Assembly (NCBI GenBank): GCA_964528755.1
Contig: CAZGWN010000001.1
Coordinates: 1 to 64,000, forward strand
Source of the DNA: Raineyella sp964528755
GTDB taxonomy: Bacteria > Actinomycetota > Actinomycetes > Propionibacteriales > Propionibacteriaceae
Length of the DNA: 64,000 nt
Direction of reading: 5' to 3'
This document shows, one piece after another, positions 44,543 to 54,047 of this stretch. Within the stretch, counting starts at the first letter, position 1; the number at the start of each line of letters is the position of its first letter. The notes under the pieces are model-generated. The model searched no databases. It was not told the origin of the DNA and was given only the letters and a program-made list of their open reading frames with translations. The translations under genes were made by a program, and so were the position numbers.

Positions 44543-47500
44543 GTTTTCGTCCCCTCTCGGGGCTTCGGCTCCGAAGACCTGCCGGTCACCGCCTCCGCCT
44601 GATCGCCGCAATCGGTGACGTTTTCGTCCCCTCTCGGGGCTTTGGGTCCGAAGACACCTCCTACGACACGGTGGTCCTGCGCCGCAACTTCGTTTTCGTC
44701 CCCTCTCGGGGCTTTGGGTCCGAAGACCTGCGAAACAGCCTGGAAAGCCTGGCGCTGCACTACCGAGAACGTTTTCGTCCCCTCTCGGGGCTTTGGGTCC
44801 GAAGACGGCTCAACACGGGAAGACACGACAAGCGGAGGGGAAGACAGTTTTCGTCCCCTCTCGGGGCTTTGGGTCCGAAGACCATCCTTACCGTTGTGAA
44901 TTCCTCGTACGGGTCGTTGGTCGAGTTTTCGTCCCCTCTCGGGGCTTTGGGTCCGAAGACAAGACACGAGCCGACAGCAGACCGCCGGCCCAGCCCGTCT
45001 GTTTTCGTCCCCTCTCGGGGCTTTGGGTCCGAAGACCCGATATTCTGGACCTCCTGGCGAAGAACTACCGAACTCTAGTTTTCGTCCCCTCTCGGGGCTT
45101 TGGGTCCGAAGACCTGTTCGAGTACTTCGCCCCCGGCGAGACCATCGACACGTTTTCGTCCCCTCTCGGGGCTTTGGGTCCGAAGACTACAAACAAGGAC
45201 GAGGGAAGGGAAGACAATGACCGTTTTCGTCCCCTCTCGGGGCTTTGGGTCCGAAGACGTCCCCGCGGAACGGAGGCAGGACATGAGCAGGCACGGGGGT
45301 TTTCGTCCCCTCTCGGGGCTTTGGGTCCGAAGACTCGCGGCCCAGTCGTCCTCGGTGATCACGATCAGGTTTTCGTCCCCTCTCGGGGCTTTGGGTCCGA
45401 AGACGACTTGCACCTACGCTATGCCACTATGGGCGCGCTGCCTATGTTTTCGTCCCCTCTCGGGGCTTTGGGTCCGAAGACTTTGAAATTGATTCGGGCC
45501 GGGCATATTTGGCGCAGGACATGGTTTTCGTCCCCTCTCGGGGCTTTGGGTCCGAAGACTGGTGATGTGGCTGGCAAGTCGCAGGAGGTGGCCGATAGTG
45601 TTTTCGTCCCCTCTCGGGGCTTTGGGTCCGAAGACCGAACCCCCATAAGCGCCTATCGCCTACCCTGCCGCTAGCTTAGTTTTCGTCCCCTCTCGGGGCT
45701 TTGGGTCCGAAGACCCGACGTTCACAGTGTCTTCGGTGCCGTCCTCGTAGTAGATGTTTTCGTCCCCTCTCGGGGCTTTGGGTCCGAAGACACTCCGCAG
45801 GCACGCGCCGAGGCGTGCCGCCGCCTCGTCCGTTTTCGTCCCCTCTCGGGGCTTTGGGTCCGAAGACTTGAGGTCGAGGATGTCCGGCGCGGGGTGTCCT
45901 GCTGCGAGTTTTCGTCCCCTCTCGGGGCTTTGGGTCCGAAGACCCAGTGCTGGAGGAAATCCGTGAACGCGCGGATTACCGGGTTTTCGTCCCCTCTCGG
46001 GGCTTTGGGTCCGAAGACCAGCATCCCAGTGGCGGACGTTCGGCGCGGGGACACTGTGGCTAGTTTTCGTCCCCTCTCGGGGCTTTGGGTCCGAAGACGA
46101 GAGTACCGAACGGCATCGCCACGCAGTCGAATTCGCGGTTTTCGTCCCCTCTCGGGGCTTTGGGTCCGAAGACCTGACCGACGCCCACCGTGTCGAGCAG
46201 GCGCTTCTGTCTGGGGTTTTCGTCCCCTCTCGGGGCTTTGGGTCCGAAGACTGACGATCCGGAACTGGCAGAGTTCCGTGTTCGTTTCGTGTTTTCGTCC
46301 CCTCTCGGGGCTTTGGGTCCGAAGACGTAGATGCACTCGCGTTCGGCCCTCGCGCCCTGGTGTTTTCGTCCCCTCTCGGGGCTTTGGGTCCGAAGACCGG
46401 AGCGGAGACGTCGTCGCTATTCCGATGGTCAGCGGCGAGGGTTTTCGTCCCCTCTCGGGGCTTTGGGTCCGAAGACTAGGCGATTGGCTCCGGAGGACGG
46501 GGAGCGGGTGCTGCTCGCGTTTTCGTCCCCTCTCGGGGCTTTGGGTCCGAAGACTCATGGCCTTGCGGGTTGACTCGAGGGTGTTCAACTGGTGTTTTCG
46601 TCCCCTCTCGGGGCTTTGGGTCCGAAGACGTGGCGGCATCGGCACGGCGGATGGACGCGGCAGACAGTGAGTTTTCGTCCCCTCTCGGGGCTTTGGGTCC
46701 GAAGACGTACCGCAGTATCCGCCTTAGCGCCTTGAGTTGTTGTTGGTTTTCGTCCCCTCTCGGGGCTTTGGGTCCGAAGACCCTCGGCCTCGACGTACGC
46801 GTCACCAAGCCGACGACGGCCGGTTTTCGTCCCCTCTCGGGGCTTTGGGTCCGAAGACGGTCATGAGAGATGACTACTCGGAGTCGTACAGCCTGCCCGG
46901 GTTTTCGTCCCCTCTCGGGGCTTTGGGTCCGAAGACCGGGAGGAAGCGGAAGAGTTCCTCGAAGCTTCGGGGGAAGAGGTTTTCGTCCCCTCTCGGGGCT
47001 TTGGGTCCGAAGACCTGACGAACAAGCTGTCCCAGATCGCTGCGGGGTTCATGTTGTTTTCGTCCCCTCTCGGGGCTTTGGGTCCGAAGACCTCGTCGAC
47101 GTCGCCCCAGGCGAGGACCTGCTGCCCGGTGGTTTTCGTCCCCTCTCGGGGCTTTGGGTCCGAAGACGTGTGGAATCCGGCGATGGACCGGTGGAACGCC
47201 AAGTACGACGAGTTTTCGTCCCCTCTCGGGGCTTTGGGTCCGAAGACGGGAGGCGCGTCCGGCTGGGCGTACACGTCCTGGGTTGAGTTTTCGTCCCCTC
47301 TCGGGGCTTTGGGTCCGAAGACATGAAGACTAACTAGCGGCAGGGTAAGCGTGGAGGACTAGTCTTGTTTTCGTCCCCTCTCGGGGCTTTGGGTCCGAAG
47401 ACTCTCCAAGACCGAGAGACAGTCGAAGCGATCCAACTCGTTGTTTTCGTCCCCTCTCGGGGCTTTGGGTCCGAAGACGCGCTGCCGAAGACGGCCGAGG

Positions 47501-48161
47501 AGAACGGCCTGCTCGAGTTTTCGTCCCCTCTCGGGGCTTTGGGTCCGAAGACCCCGGCACTGTGGATGGATGAAGACTGATTAGCGGCAGGGGTTTTCGT
47601 CCCCTCTCGGGGCTTTGGGTCCGAAGACCCAACAACGAGCAGATGTTCGAGGCGGAGCGCTACCTGCGCGTTTTCGTCCCCTCTCGGGGCTTTGGGTCCG
47701 AAGACTTGGAGCCCGGCACGTTCTGCGTCGAGACTGTCCGCTGGCAGTTTTCGTCCCCTCTCGGGGCTTTGGGTCCGAAGACCTGACCCGGAGCACTGGA
47801 TGGAACGCAAGACGGTCCTCAAGGTTTTCGTCCCCTCTCGGGGCTTTGGGTCCGAAGACACCCGGTCATACCACGGCCCTCCGGTCGCCGGATCAACCTC
47901 ATTGTTTTCGTCCCCTCTCGGGGCTTTGGGTCCGAAGACAAGGATCTCAAGGAGAACCATCCCGAGCGATATTCGGAGCAGTTTTCGTCCCCTCTCGGGG
48001 CTTTGGGTCCGAAGACGCGCTGAAGTCGTTCCTCGGCCGGTGACGGCTCCAACGTTTTCGTCCCCTCTCGGGGCTTTGGGTCCGAAGACCTGTGGAGGAA
48101 TTCCTCAGTGCCGCGTGACGCCTAAGTTTTCGTCCCCTCTCGGGGCTTTGGGTCCGAAGAC
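44543..48161 (-). CRISPR. type III-A CRISPR array, 48 repeats, 47 spacers
   Basis: The 36-bp repeat starts GTTTTCGTCCCC and ends GGGTCCGAAGAC on the plus strand, with a CCCC/GGGG stem in the middle (CCCCTCTCGGGG). I counted 48 copies; spacers are 34-44 bp, mostly 39-42. Only the first copy (44543-44578) is clearly degenerate. Transcription is inferred to be on the minus strand, from the cas2 side: the degenerate copy is then trailer-side, and the repeat ends in ACGAAAAC, an 8-nt type III 5' handle. Read that way it differs at about 4 of 36 positions from the M. tuberculosis direct repeat as I remember it. Confidence 0.97.
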
Positions 48162-48209
48162 TCTATTGACTCGGTGGCGCCTCGATGGTATACGAGTCGG
48201 CCGATCGAG
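48162..48209 (-). promoter_or_regulatory. short leader between cas2 and the array
   Basis: Only 48 bp separate the cas2 stop from the leader-end repeat. On the minus strand it contains TATACCAT, a possible -10 element about 25 bp before the first repeat. A leader this short suggests that part of the adaptation signal lies inside cas2, or that the array is read from the cas operon. Confidence 0.45.
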
Positions 48210-48560
48210 TCACACAAACACCGTATCGTCTGTCGGTGGCAGGTCACCACAGCCGTAGAACGTCACGGCACCGGAGCCGCGGAGCTTGTAGATGCGAATG
48301 TTGTCGCCCGGCTCGGCGTACTTGTCAAGCTTGTCCATGAGCCTGACAAGGTGCCGCTTCGGCAGAACGGCCTCGAACGCCGACTCCTGGACTCGGTACC
48401 CGAACGCTGAGAGCAGCTTCGCCAATCGGAGGCGACGCCTGTCGTCGGAGATGTCGTAGATGACGAGCGTGAACGCCTTCGCCTCCTGGCCCGTCGCTTC
48501 ATCGACCTCGAGGGGGAGGTTGAAGAACTCTTCCCGCGTCAGGGCTCGTGGGACCCTCAC
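48210..48560 (-). CDS. cas2: CRISPR-associated Cas2
   Basis: A 116-aa Cas2 with the ferredoxin-like core FTLVIYDISDDRRRLRLAKL (the aspartate after the first strand is the metal ligand) and GYRVQESAFEAVL. It bridges Cas1 dimers during spacer integration. A 30-residue N-terminal extension precedes the core. The GTG start at 48560 overlaps the cas1 stop by four bases. Confidence 0.92.
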   Translation of the reverse strand: MRVPRALTREEFFNLPLEVDEATGQEAKAFTLVIYDISDDRRRLRLAKLLSAFGYRVQESAFEAVLPKRHLVRLMDKLDKYAEPGDNIRIYKLRGSGAVTFYGCGDLPPTDDTVFV

Positions 48561-49576
48561 ACCATGCCCCCGGCGCCCGGCAGAGCCACATCGACGAAAA
48601 GCCCAGGATCCACTTCCTCGACCGCCCGTGCGAGCGACTGGAGTTGGAGGTCGAGTGCGTACTGGAAGGTATAGCGGTGGGCGTCGCCGTTCAGGTAAGG
48701 CGCGGGACGAGCGATGCGATTGCTGAACGCCCGGCCGATAGCGCGCACAGCAGCCCACGTCCCGTACGTCCCGCCGTTCACCTCACTCACGGAGAAGTCG
48801 CCCGGGTTCACTGTGCCTTCGAGGATCAACCGGAGGACGGTGTCGTCGATGATCGGCGCCCGCCAGGCCTCCATAAGGTCGCTTGCGAGCGTGGCATGGT
48901 TGCGCGAGTCCTGGTGGAGGAACCCGATGAACGGGTTCATCCCATGACGTTCGATCGCGCCGATGACGTTCTGGTAGAGCATCGAGTAGCCGAGGCTGAT
49001 CATCGAGTTGAACGCATCCCTGGGTGGGCGGGTCGAGCGTCCGGAGAACGCAAAGTCGAGCGGGACGATCGCCGCGAGCACCGCGAAGTACGCCTTGGCG
49101 GCGTTGCCTTCGAATCCATTCACCTCGGAGATCGACCTGCTCTTCTCGACCCAGTCGAGCGAGTGGTGCATGGCCCCGAGTGGCGCGGATGTATCAAGGT
49201 CAGCAGGCGCGTGGGCTGCCACAAGTGCCATCTGGTTGCGGATCTTCGCCGCCGTCACCCGTTTGGCAATCGTGAGCGCGAACGCCGGCTCGTCACTGCA
49301 CCGCACCTGCGCGCGCAAGCGCGGTGCGTAAGTCGTGGCCGGCCCCGTCAACCGGCCCCGATAGCGGCCGTCAGTTGCGTACAGGTGAACCTCGACGCCG
49401 CGCTTCAGCATCCCAGTCAGGAACGCCGTGCTCATGGCCGGTCGCCCGAACACCGTAACCGAATCAATCGTCTCGACCGGCCACGAGGTCTCGCCGTCCG
49501 ATTCCGACGACGTCACCACGCGCCCGTCCCGCAGCGAAACCCGCGAAGCGGAGTCAGAGATGTAAAGGTGCACCAT
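48557..49576 (-). CDS. cas1: CRISPR-associated Cas1 integrase
   Basis: The 339-aa integrase inserts new spacers at the leader end. Metal-binding residues E156 (NGFEGNAAKAYF), H221 (GFLHQDSRNHATL) and E236 (DLMEAW) are present. Length and the N-terminal beta domain are standard. There is no fused reverse transcriptase, so spacers should come from DNA. The start overlaps csm6 by 23 bases and the stop overlaps cas2. Confidence 0.96.
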   Translation of the reverse strand: MVHLYISDSASRVSLRDGRVVTSSESDGETSWPVETIDSVTVFGRPAMSTAFLTGMLKRGVEVHLYATDGRYRGRLTGPATTYAPRLRAQVRCSDEPAFALTIAKRVTAAKIRNQMALVAAHAPADLDTSAPLGAMHHSLDWVEKSRSISEVNGFEGNAAKAYFAVLAAIVPLDFAFSGRSTRPPRDAFNSMISLGYSMLYQNVIGAIERHGMNPFIGFLHQDSRNHATLASDLMEAWRAPIIDDTVLRLILEGTVNPGDFSVSEVNGGTYGTWAAVRAIGRAFSNRIARPAPYLNGDAHRYTFQYALDLQLQSLARAVEEVDPGLFVDVALPGAGGMV

Positions 49577-50729
49577 CGATCTGAGCGATCACGTAAGCGT
49601 TGATCTTGTCATAGAGTTTCGGGTCGGCCCCCGCACGCTCGGCCAACAGCGCGACGAACTCGCGTGGTGCGAGCCCCGTCTTGTCTCTGATCTGGTGCGA
49701 GGAGGTCTCTGCGAGCCCGTGAGCGATGTCGTTGCGGATCTTCTCGTGGAACATCTTCAGCGGGCGGAGTTCCTGCTTCGACTCGTCGCTCAGCAACTCG
49801 AATCTCCTCGGAAAATTCCGGAAGTCCCCGGAGTTCAACTCCCGCTCCGACAGCCCACATCTCTTGCGAACTTCCTCGTTCACGACCCCATCGACGATCG
49901 GCGTCGTCGCCCGAGCAAAGTCGAGCCACTGTTTACGTGCGCACAGAACTGCCAAGCCCGAGACGGCCTCCTTGAGACGGCCTCGACGAGAGTCGTCGAC
50001 GCTGAAGGGCGTGCCTCTGAACCGTCCGACCGCGACGTCGAGTTGAAGTGTGAGCCGCTCGTGTGCGCCGATAATGACGCCACGCGTCTTGTCGGACAAT
50101 CCAGCACGGTTCGAAATTACTCGGGCAGCGTCATACGAGTAGGAATTGATGAGTTCCTTGACGTTCCGTCTTTGGAGGAATGTGGAGAAGTTCGGCGAGG
50201 CTATCTCTTCGCAGCGATTCAGGGCTCCGGGTTCGGCGTCCGGATTGAGTTCCTCAAGACTCTCAAGGTCGTAGTTGTCCAGCGCCTCACGACTACCTGC
50301 ATCGTTCACATCTCCCTTCGGCGTGGGAACCTGGACCGCCGTCGTCGCCGGGATGCCGAACGCGTTGATCGCGACGAGCGCCGCTTTCATCGCAGGTGTC
50401 CCAGAAGAAGTGTTGACAATGATATCTGCATCGGGGAACTTCTCGGCGAGATCACAGAGACGCTCCCTGAACTCCGGGATGAACTCGTCGTACCGATAGA
50501 CCGTCGTGGTTCGGGAATCAACGACGCACACCTCGATCGCGGAATCGAGGTGCGCGATTGCCTTGGTGTACCGGTGATCGGCTCTCTCGAGCGCATCCAT
50601 GCGGGGCGAGGCAAGCAGGACGACGACCTTCGGGCGATAGTGGCGCACGATGTGGAGCATCGGCCCATCACCGAGCATCGTCAGGGGATCAGCGCTCCCG
50701 ACCGGGGAGAACAGGACACGCTCGGTCAT
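49554..50729 (-). CDS. csm6: Csm6, CARF-HEPN ribonuclease
   Basis: The 391-aa effector has an N-terminal CARF domain with the ligand-loop motif VNTSSGTPAMKAALVAI (about 105-120) and a C-terminal HEPN domain with R332-x4-H337 in KIRNDIAHG. Csm6 dimers degrade RNA when Cas10 makes cyclic oligoadenylate. The start ATG at 50729 overlaps the csm5 stop (ATGA). Local GC is low: 50101-50160 is 50% by count, against 73% for a sample of the ABC gene. Confidence 0.93.
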   Translation of the reverse strand: MTERVLFSPVGSADPLTMLGDGPMLHIVRHYRPKVVVLLASPRMDALERADHRYTKAIAHLDSAIEVCVVDSRTTTVYRYDEFIPEFRERLCDLAEKFPDADIIVNTSSGTPAMKAALVAINAFGIPATTAVQVPTPKGDVNDAGSREALDNYDLESLEELNPDAEPGALNRCEEIASPNFSTFLQRRNVKELINSYSYDAARVISNRAGLSDKTRGVIIGAHERLTLQLDVAVGRFRGTPFSVDDSRRGRLKEAVSGLAVLCARKQWLDFARATTPIVDGVVNEEVRKRCGLSERELNSGDFRNFPRRFELLSDESKQELRPLKMFHEKIRNDIAHGLAETSSHQIRDKTGLAPREFVALLAERAGADPKLYDKINAYVIAQIDGAPLHL

Positions 50730-52003
50730 CCGTCGACCTCCTGAACACTGATGCGACACTGCCCCATCTCGTCGTACTCCGTCTCACTGGTCCGTGCGAT
50801 CTTCAGGGTGAGTGGCGAAACACCCAACTCCTCGGTCTTGCGCTTGTGCCGCACCCCGTACCTGCCGCGGTTGAACTGGCCGTCGAGGATGTCGGCCATC
50901 TGCGCTTGGTCGGTAACGATCGTCTTCGACCGGTATCCTGCTCCCCCGCCCAGGTACACGTAGGGCCCATCAAGGGGATCACCGCCCATGAATTTCGCCG
51001 CATAGTCGGCATACCGAGCGTGGTTGACCGATGACGCGATGCTGGCAAGGTTCGTCAAGAAGTTGACTCCTTGTGGGAATCCACCGACCTTCGGAGCGCT
51101 CGTGTCGACAACGACGCGCACGGCGAACGAGGTGTTCGAGGCGATGCACTCGCGGTAGAGCGGCATCCCGGAATCGTCACCCTTCAGGGGGCGGTCGACC
51201 TTCTGGATGATCCGAAGAGAATCGAGTGGAAGCGGGGAAGAGTCGGACACCCGGATCGCTTGGAAGAGGTCGTTGACGGCGTCATGAGCGCTCGTGTCGG
51301 GACGGTAGGCGCGGCGCAGGAACTCCAGTTCGGTCTGTTCGTTCGGCCACCCGGGCCGCGAGTGTCCGCCGGTGCGGCCACGAACGCCTCCTCCGGGCGT
51401 CGGGCGATAGCCCGCTTCGGGACGAGGTGCAGCGGGGCGCGGAGATGACGGACGCTCGGGACTGATCGCCGTCTTCGCGGGGGCGGGTCGACCGCCCCGG
51501 GCGGTCTGCGGTCGGGTGACCATGTACTGCAGGTAGAGACTGCGCAACAGGCCCTTGACGCTGCTTCCGGGGATATATGGCCGGCCGTAGGCGTCCTTCA
51601 CAAAGGTGTGGATGTCGTTAATCCGGTTTTCTTGACCATTGGTGGTCCGGCCGTCCTGGCGCTTCCGGCCGCGACCCTTCGTCAACGGTCCGAGCGGGAT
51701 GGTGTACCCGCCCATATGCCGGTGAAGTGGCTCGATCTTGAGCGGCTTCCCGAACCCGTTCCGTTCCAGCCAATCGCGGAGCCGTGATGCGCCTTGCCCG
51801 GCGCCGTCGTTGAGGACGAATGACTCGAACGCGTCCGCCTTATGCAGTCGAGTGACGACGCTGTACAGATCTGCCATCTCAGGGAAGTAGACACGATTGT
51901 CGACCTGGACGTACTCCTTGCTCGTACGTTTCTCTCCCGAGCCGATGAAGACCGGGCCGACGCACTCGAAGTGGACGTCAAACTGCCTGAGATAGGTACT
52001 CAC
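50726..52003 (-). CDS. csm5: Csm5, RAMP subunit
   Basis: The 425-aa protein caps the crRNA 3' side of the Csm complex. RAMP features are the N-terminal VHFECVGPVFIGSGEKRTSK and the glycine loop RPYIPGSSVKGLLRSLYLQY (141-160). A disordered Pro/Arg/Gly-rich stretch (about residues 165-220) interrupts the fold. The GTG start at 52003 overlaps the csm4 stop by four bases. Confidence 0.9.
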   Translation of the reverse strand: MSTYLRQFDVHFECVGPVFIGSGEKRTSKEYVQVDNRVYFPEMADLYSVVTRLHKADAFESFVLNDGAGQGASRLRDWLERNGFGKPLKIEPLHRHMGGYTIPLGPLTKGRGRKRQDGRTTNGQENRINDIHTFVKDAYGRPYIPGSSVKGLLRSLYLQYMVTRPQTARGGRPAPAKTAISPERPSSPRPAAPRPEAGYRPTPGGGVRGRTGGHSRPGWPNEQTELEFLRRAYRPDTSAHDAVNDLFQAIRVSDSSPLPLDSLRIIQKVDRPLKGDDSGMPLYRECIASNTSFAVRVVVDTSAPKVGGFPQGVNFLTNLASIASSVNHARYADYAAKFMGGDPLDGPYVYLGGGAGYRSKTIVTDQAQMADILDGQFNRGRYGVRHKRKTEELGVSPLTLKIARTSETEYDEMGQCRISVQEVDG

Positions 52004-52947
52004 GCGGCCACCCCCGCGACAGCAGTGTCGGGCAGAGGTAGGAACAGCGGCTTTGCGTACGACCACACGGGGTGGGCACCGCAGTTGGACACGTCGGCAA
52101 CGACGCCGTTGAAAGGGCGGGTGAAGACCGACCCTGCGGCGAGCTTGTGCAGATCCCGCTTGCGCAGCGGGGTGTCGGCGTAGCTCTGTGAGGCGACAAA
52201 TCCACTGCGGCGCACAAGACGGTACGTGGCGCCTTCGAGCGCGACGTCGAGCTCACTGTCGGCCGGCAGGGCCGTTGTCAACGCGAGCAGACGCGCGCCT
52301 GCTGTCGTGGGGCGAAGGCCCCCTGGCACAGCATCAGACGTCAGCGTGAACGACCCGTAGCCACTTGTGCGTTCACCGCCGATCGCGGTGAGACCCGACA
52401 GCAGGTCGGTCACGAGGTCGATCTCCTCGTCGGTGCCGGTGGCCAGTAGCCACAGGCCGGCATTGGGGGCGAAGGCGAAGAACTCGACGGCGTAGGGGGC
52501 AGCGTCGGCCTCACCGTTGAAGATCGCCGCCCGCGAGGCCAAGCCAAATGCACCGCTACTGGCCTGCATCTCGGCGAGCGCGCCGAGGTCGGCGCGGCCT
52601 GCCAGGAAGTCACCGAGAGCGTCTACCGGCACGAAGGCGAGCCGTTTGGCAGCTTTCTTCGCCGTCGACGCCGCAGCGGCATCGACCGCGCCGGACTCGA
52701 CGCGGGCGATGGGCTTCGGGACCAGGTAGGTCCGGCCGACGTAGGGGTGCAGGTCGCTCAGCCGGAGGGTGCTGGTGTCGGCGGCGAGGACCAGAGCGTC
52801 GAGCAGGCCGACGCCACCAACGCGCAGCGCCTGTATGCACAGGGCAGAGAAGAGCGTGTCGGCGGCAGCGCCGATCGTCGTCGCGCCAAGGCCGTCATTG
52901 CCGAAATGGACGCGATCGACGTCGAACCTAAAGAGTCGCGAGGTCAC
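52000..52947 (-). CDS. csm4: Csm4, RAMP subunit
   Basis: A 315-aa Cas5-like RAMP that binds the crRNA 5' handle next to Cas10. It begins RLFRFDVDRVHFGNDGLGAT, with the early helix TLFSALCIQAL, and has the late glycine loop GGERTSGYGSFTLT. The start overlaps csm3 by 20 bases. Confidence 0.9.
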   Translation of the reverse strand: MTSRLFRFDVDRVHFGNDGLGATTIGAAADTLFSALCIQALRVGGVGLLDALVLAADTSTLRLSDLHPYVGRTYLVPKPIARVESGAVDAAAASTAKKAAKRLAFVPVDALGDFLAGRADLGALAEMQASSGAFGLASRAAIFNGEADAAPYAVEFFAFAPNAGLWLLATGTDEEIDLVTDLLSGLTAIGGERTSGYGSFTLTSDAVPGGLRPTTAGARLLALTTALPADSELDVALEGATYRLVRRSGFVASQSYADTPLRKRDLHKLAAGSVFTRPFNGVVADVSNCGAHPVWSYAKPLFLPLPDTAVAGVAA

Positions 52948-53662
52948 CGACGTTCCTCAGACGGGCGTTGAGTGACTCCAGGAGATCCGGGTCGATCTGG
53001 CCGACGGGAACCGCCGCAATCAGGCCACCGAACTTCACGCGACCGTACCCGCGCGTGCCGCTGCCACCGAGGTAGTCAAGTTCGAGGAGCTTGAGTCCGG
53101 TGAGGATCGTGTCGAAGTCCTCGCCGATCTCCTCGGCACTCGGCAGAGTGGGTTCGTTGTCCTTGCCGGGCGTGCCGTAGGAGACCTCGTAGACGAGGCT
53201 GAAGGCGAACTCGCTGCCAGGGATGACGCGCTCCATCTGGCGGGGATTCGCGATCGCGGTGATCCGGTTGATCGTGTTCTCGAACTTCACCTCGGTGAGC
53301 GTCCTGGCTCCGCGCGCTTCGAGGGCATCTTTGTTGGCGAGCACCGAATCGCGGAAGATCAGCCGGCCGGTCATGTACTTCTCGGTGTCGCCGAAGAGCC
53401 GACGGACCTTCGGGTCATCCTCGGCAGGCTTCGCCGCAAACGTGCCCGTGTCCGCCGAATGCCGGCGGGACAGCAGAGTACGGAGCTTCCCCTTGAGACT
53501 CGTGCCCGGGATCATCGGCAGTCTGGTGAGCGGGTCGCGCACCACGGGCTTGTCGACAGCGCCAATGGCGGAGAACCCACCACCTGTGCCGATGTGCATA
53601 CCGGTGAGGACTTGGAGAGTACCGGTGATCTCGAGCTTGGCGTAGCCGATGGTCGTCGTCAT
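52928..53662 (-). CDS. csm3: Csm3, target-RNA-cleaving backbone subunit
   Basis: The 244-aa Cas7-like subunit forms the backbone and cuts target RNA every 6 nt. The catalytic aspartate is D37 in IGAVDKPVVRDPLT. The RAMP loop LPMIPGTSLKGKLRTLLSRR follows, and the C-terminal glycine loop is LGGSGTRGYGRVKFG. It lies 7 bp after csm2. Confidence 0.94.
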   Translation of the reverse strand: MTTTIGYAKLEITGTLQVLTGMHIGTGGGFSAIGAVDKPVVRDPLTRLPMIPGTSLKGKLRTLLSRRHSADTGTFAAKPAEDDPKVRRLFGDTEKYMTGRLIFRDSVLANKDALEARGARTLTEVKFENTINRITAIANPRQMERVIPGSEFAFSLVYEVSYGTPGKDNEPTLPSAEEIGEDFDTILTGLKLLELDYLGGSGTRGYGRVKFGGLIAAVPVGQIDPDLLESLNARLRNVGDLATL

Positions 53663-53669
53663 GAGGAGA

Positions 53670-54047
53670 TCACTTGTCCTTCGGGTCGAGGAACTTCTTG
53701 TACGCCACGAGGGCCTCCATATAGCGGCAGAACTCCAGCAGACGCTCGCGGGAATCGCCGATCTTGGCGAGCGTCGGAAGCAGGTCCGCGCTCCCGACGA
53801 ACTCCCTGACTGCCGGCTCGCGGCCGGCCTGGTAGACGAAGCGGACGCGCAAGTACTGGACCTTGTCCTGCAGCGGCTTTGACAGGGTCGGACCGGACTG
53901 CTCGGCTTCGTCGAACAGTTGCGCGGTGAGGCTGAGCAGACTGCGGAGTTGCGTCGTCGTCAACTCGTATGCCCCCTGCCTGTTCTTCGACAGGCCCCTG
54001 ATGACCTGTTCGGCCTGGCTGACGTAGTCCTGGGCGATGGCGGCCAT
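53670..54047 (-). CDS. csm2: Csm2, small subunit
   Basis: The 125-aa all-helical protein starts MAAIAQDYVSQAEQVIRGLS and carries the LRSLLSLTAQLFDEA helix expected of type III-A small subunits. It lines the target RNA in the Csm complex. Its ATG shares one base with the csm1 stop (TGATG), so translation is coupled. Confidence 0.9.
   Translation of the reverse strand: MAAIAQDYVSQAEQVIRGLSKNRQGAYELTTTQLRSLLSLTAQLFDEAEQSGPTLSKPLQDKVQYLRVRFVYQAGREPAVREFVGSADLLPTLAKIGDSRERLLEFCRYMEALVAYKKFLDPKDK

Noticed and set aside
44671..48258. Long open frames on both strands across the CRISPR array
   Set aside because: The 36-bp repeat is 12 codons without stops, so frames stay open through it. The translations only repeat FVPSRGFGSED- or SDPKPREGTKT-like peptides.
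48557..49576. Possible reverse transcriptase fusion to cas1
   Set aside because: The protein is 339 aa with only the Cas1 fold; no YADD-type motif is present in or next to it.
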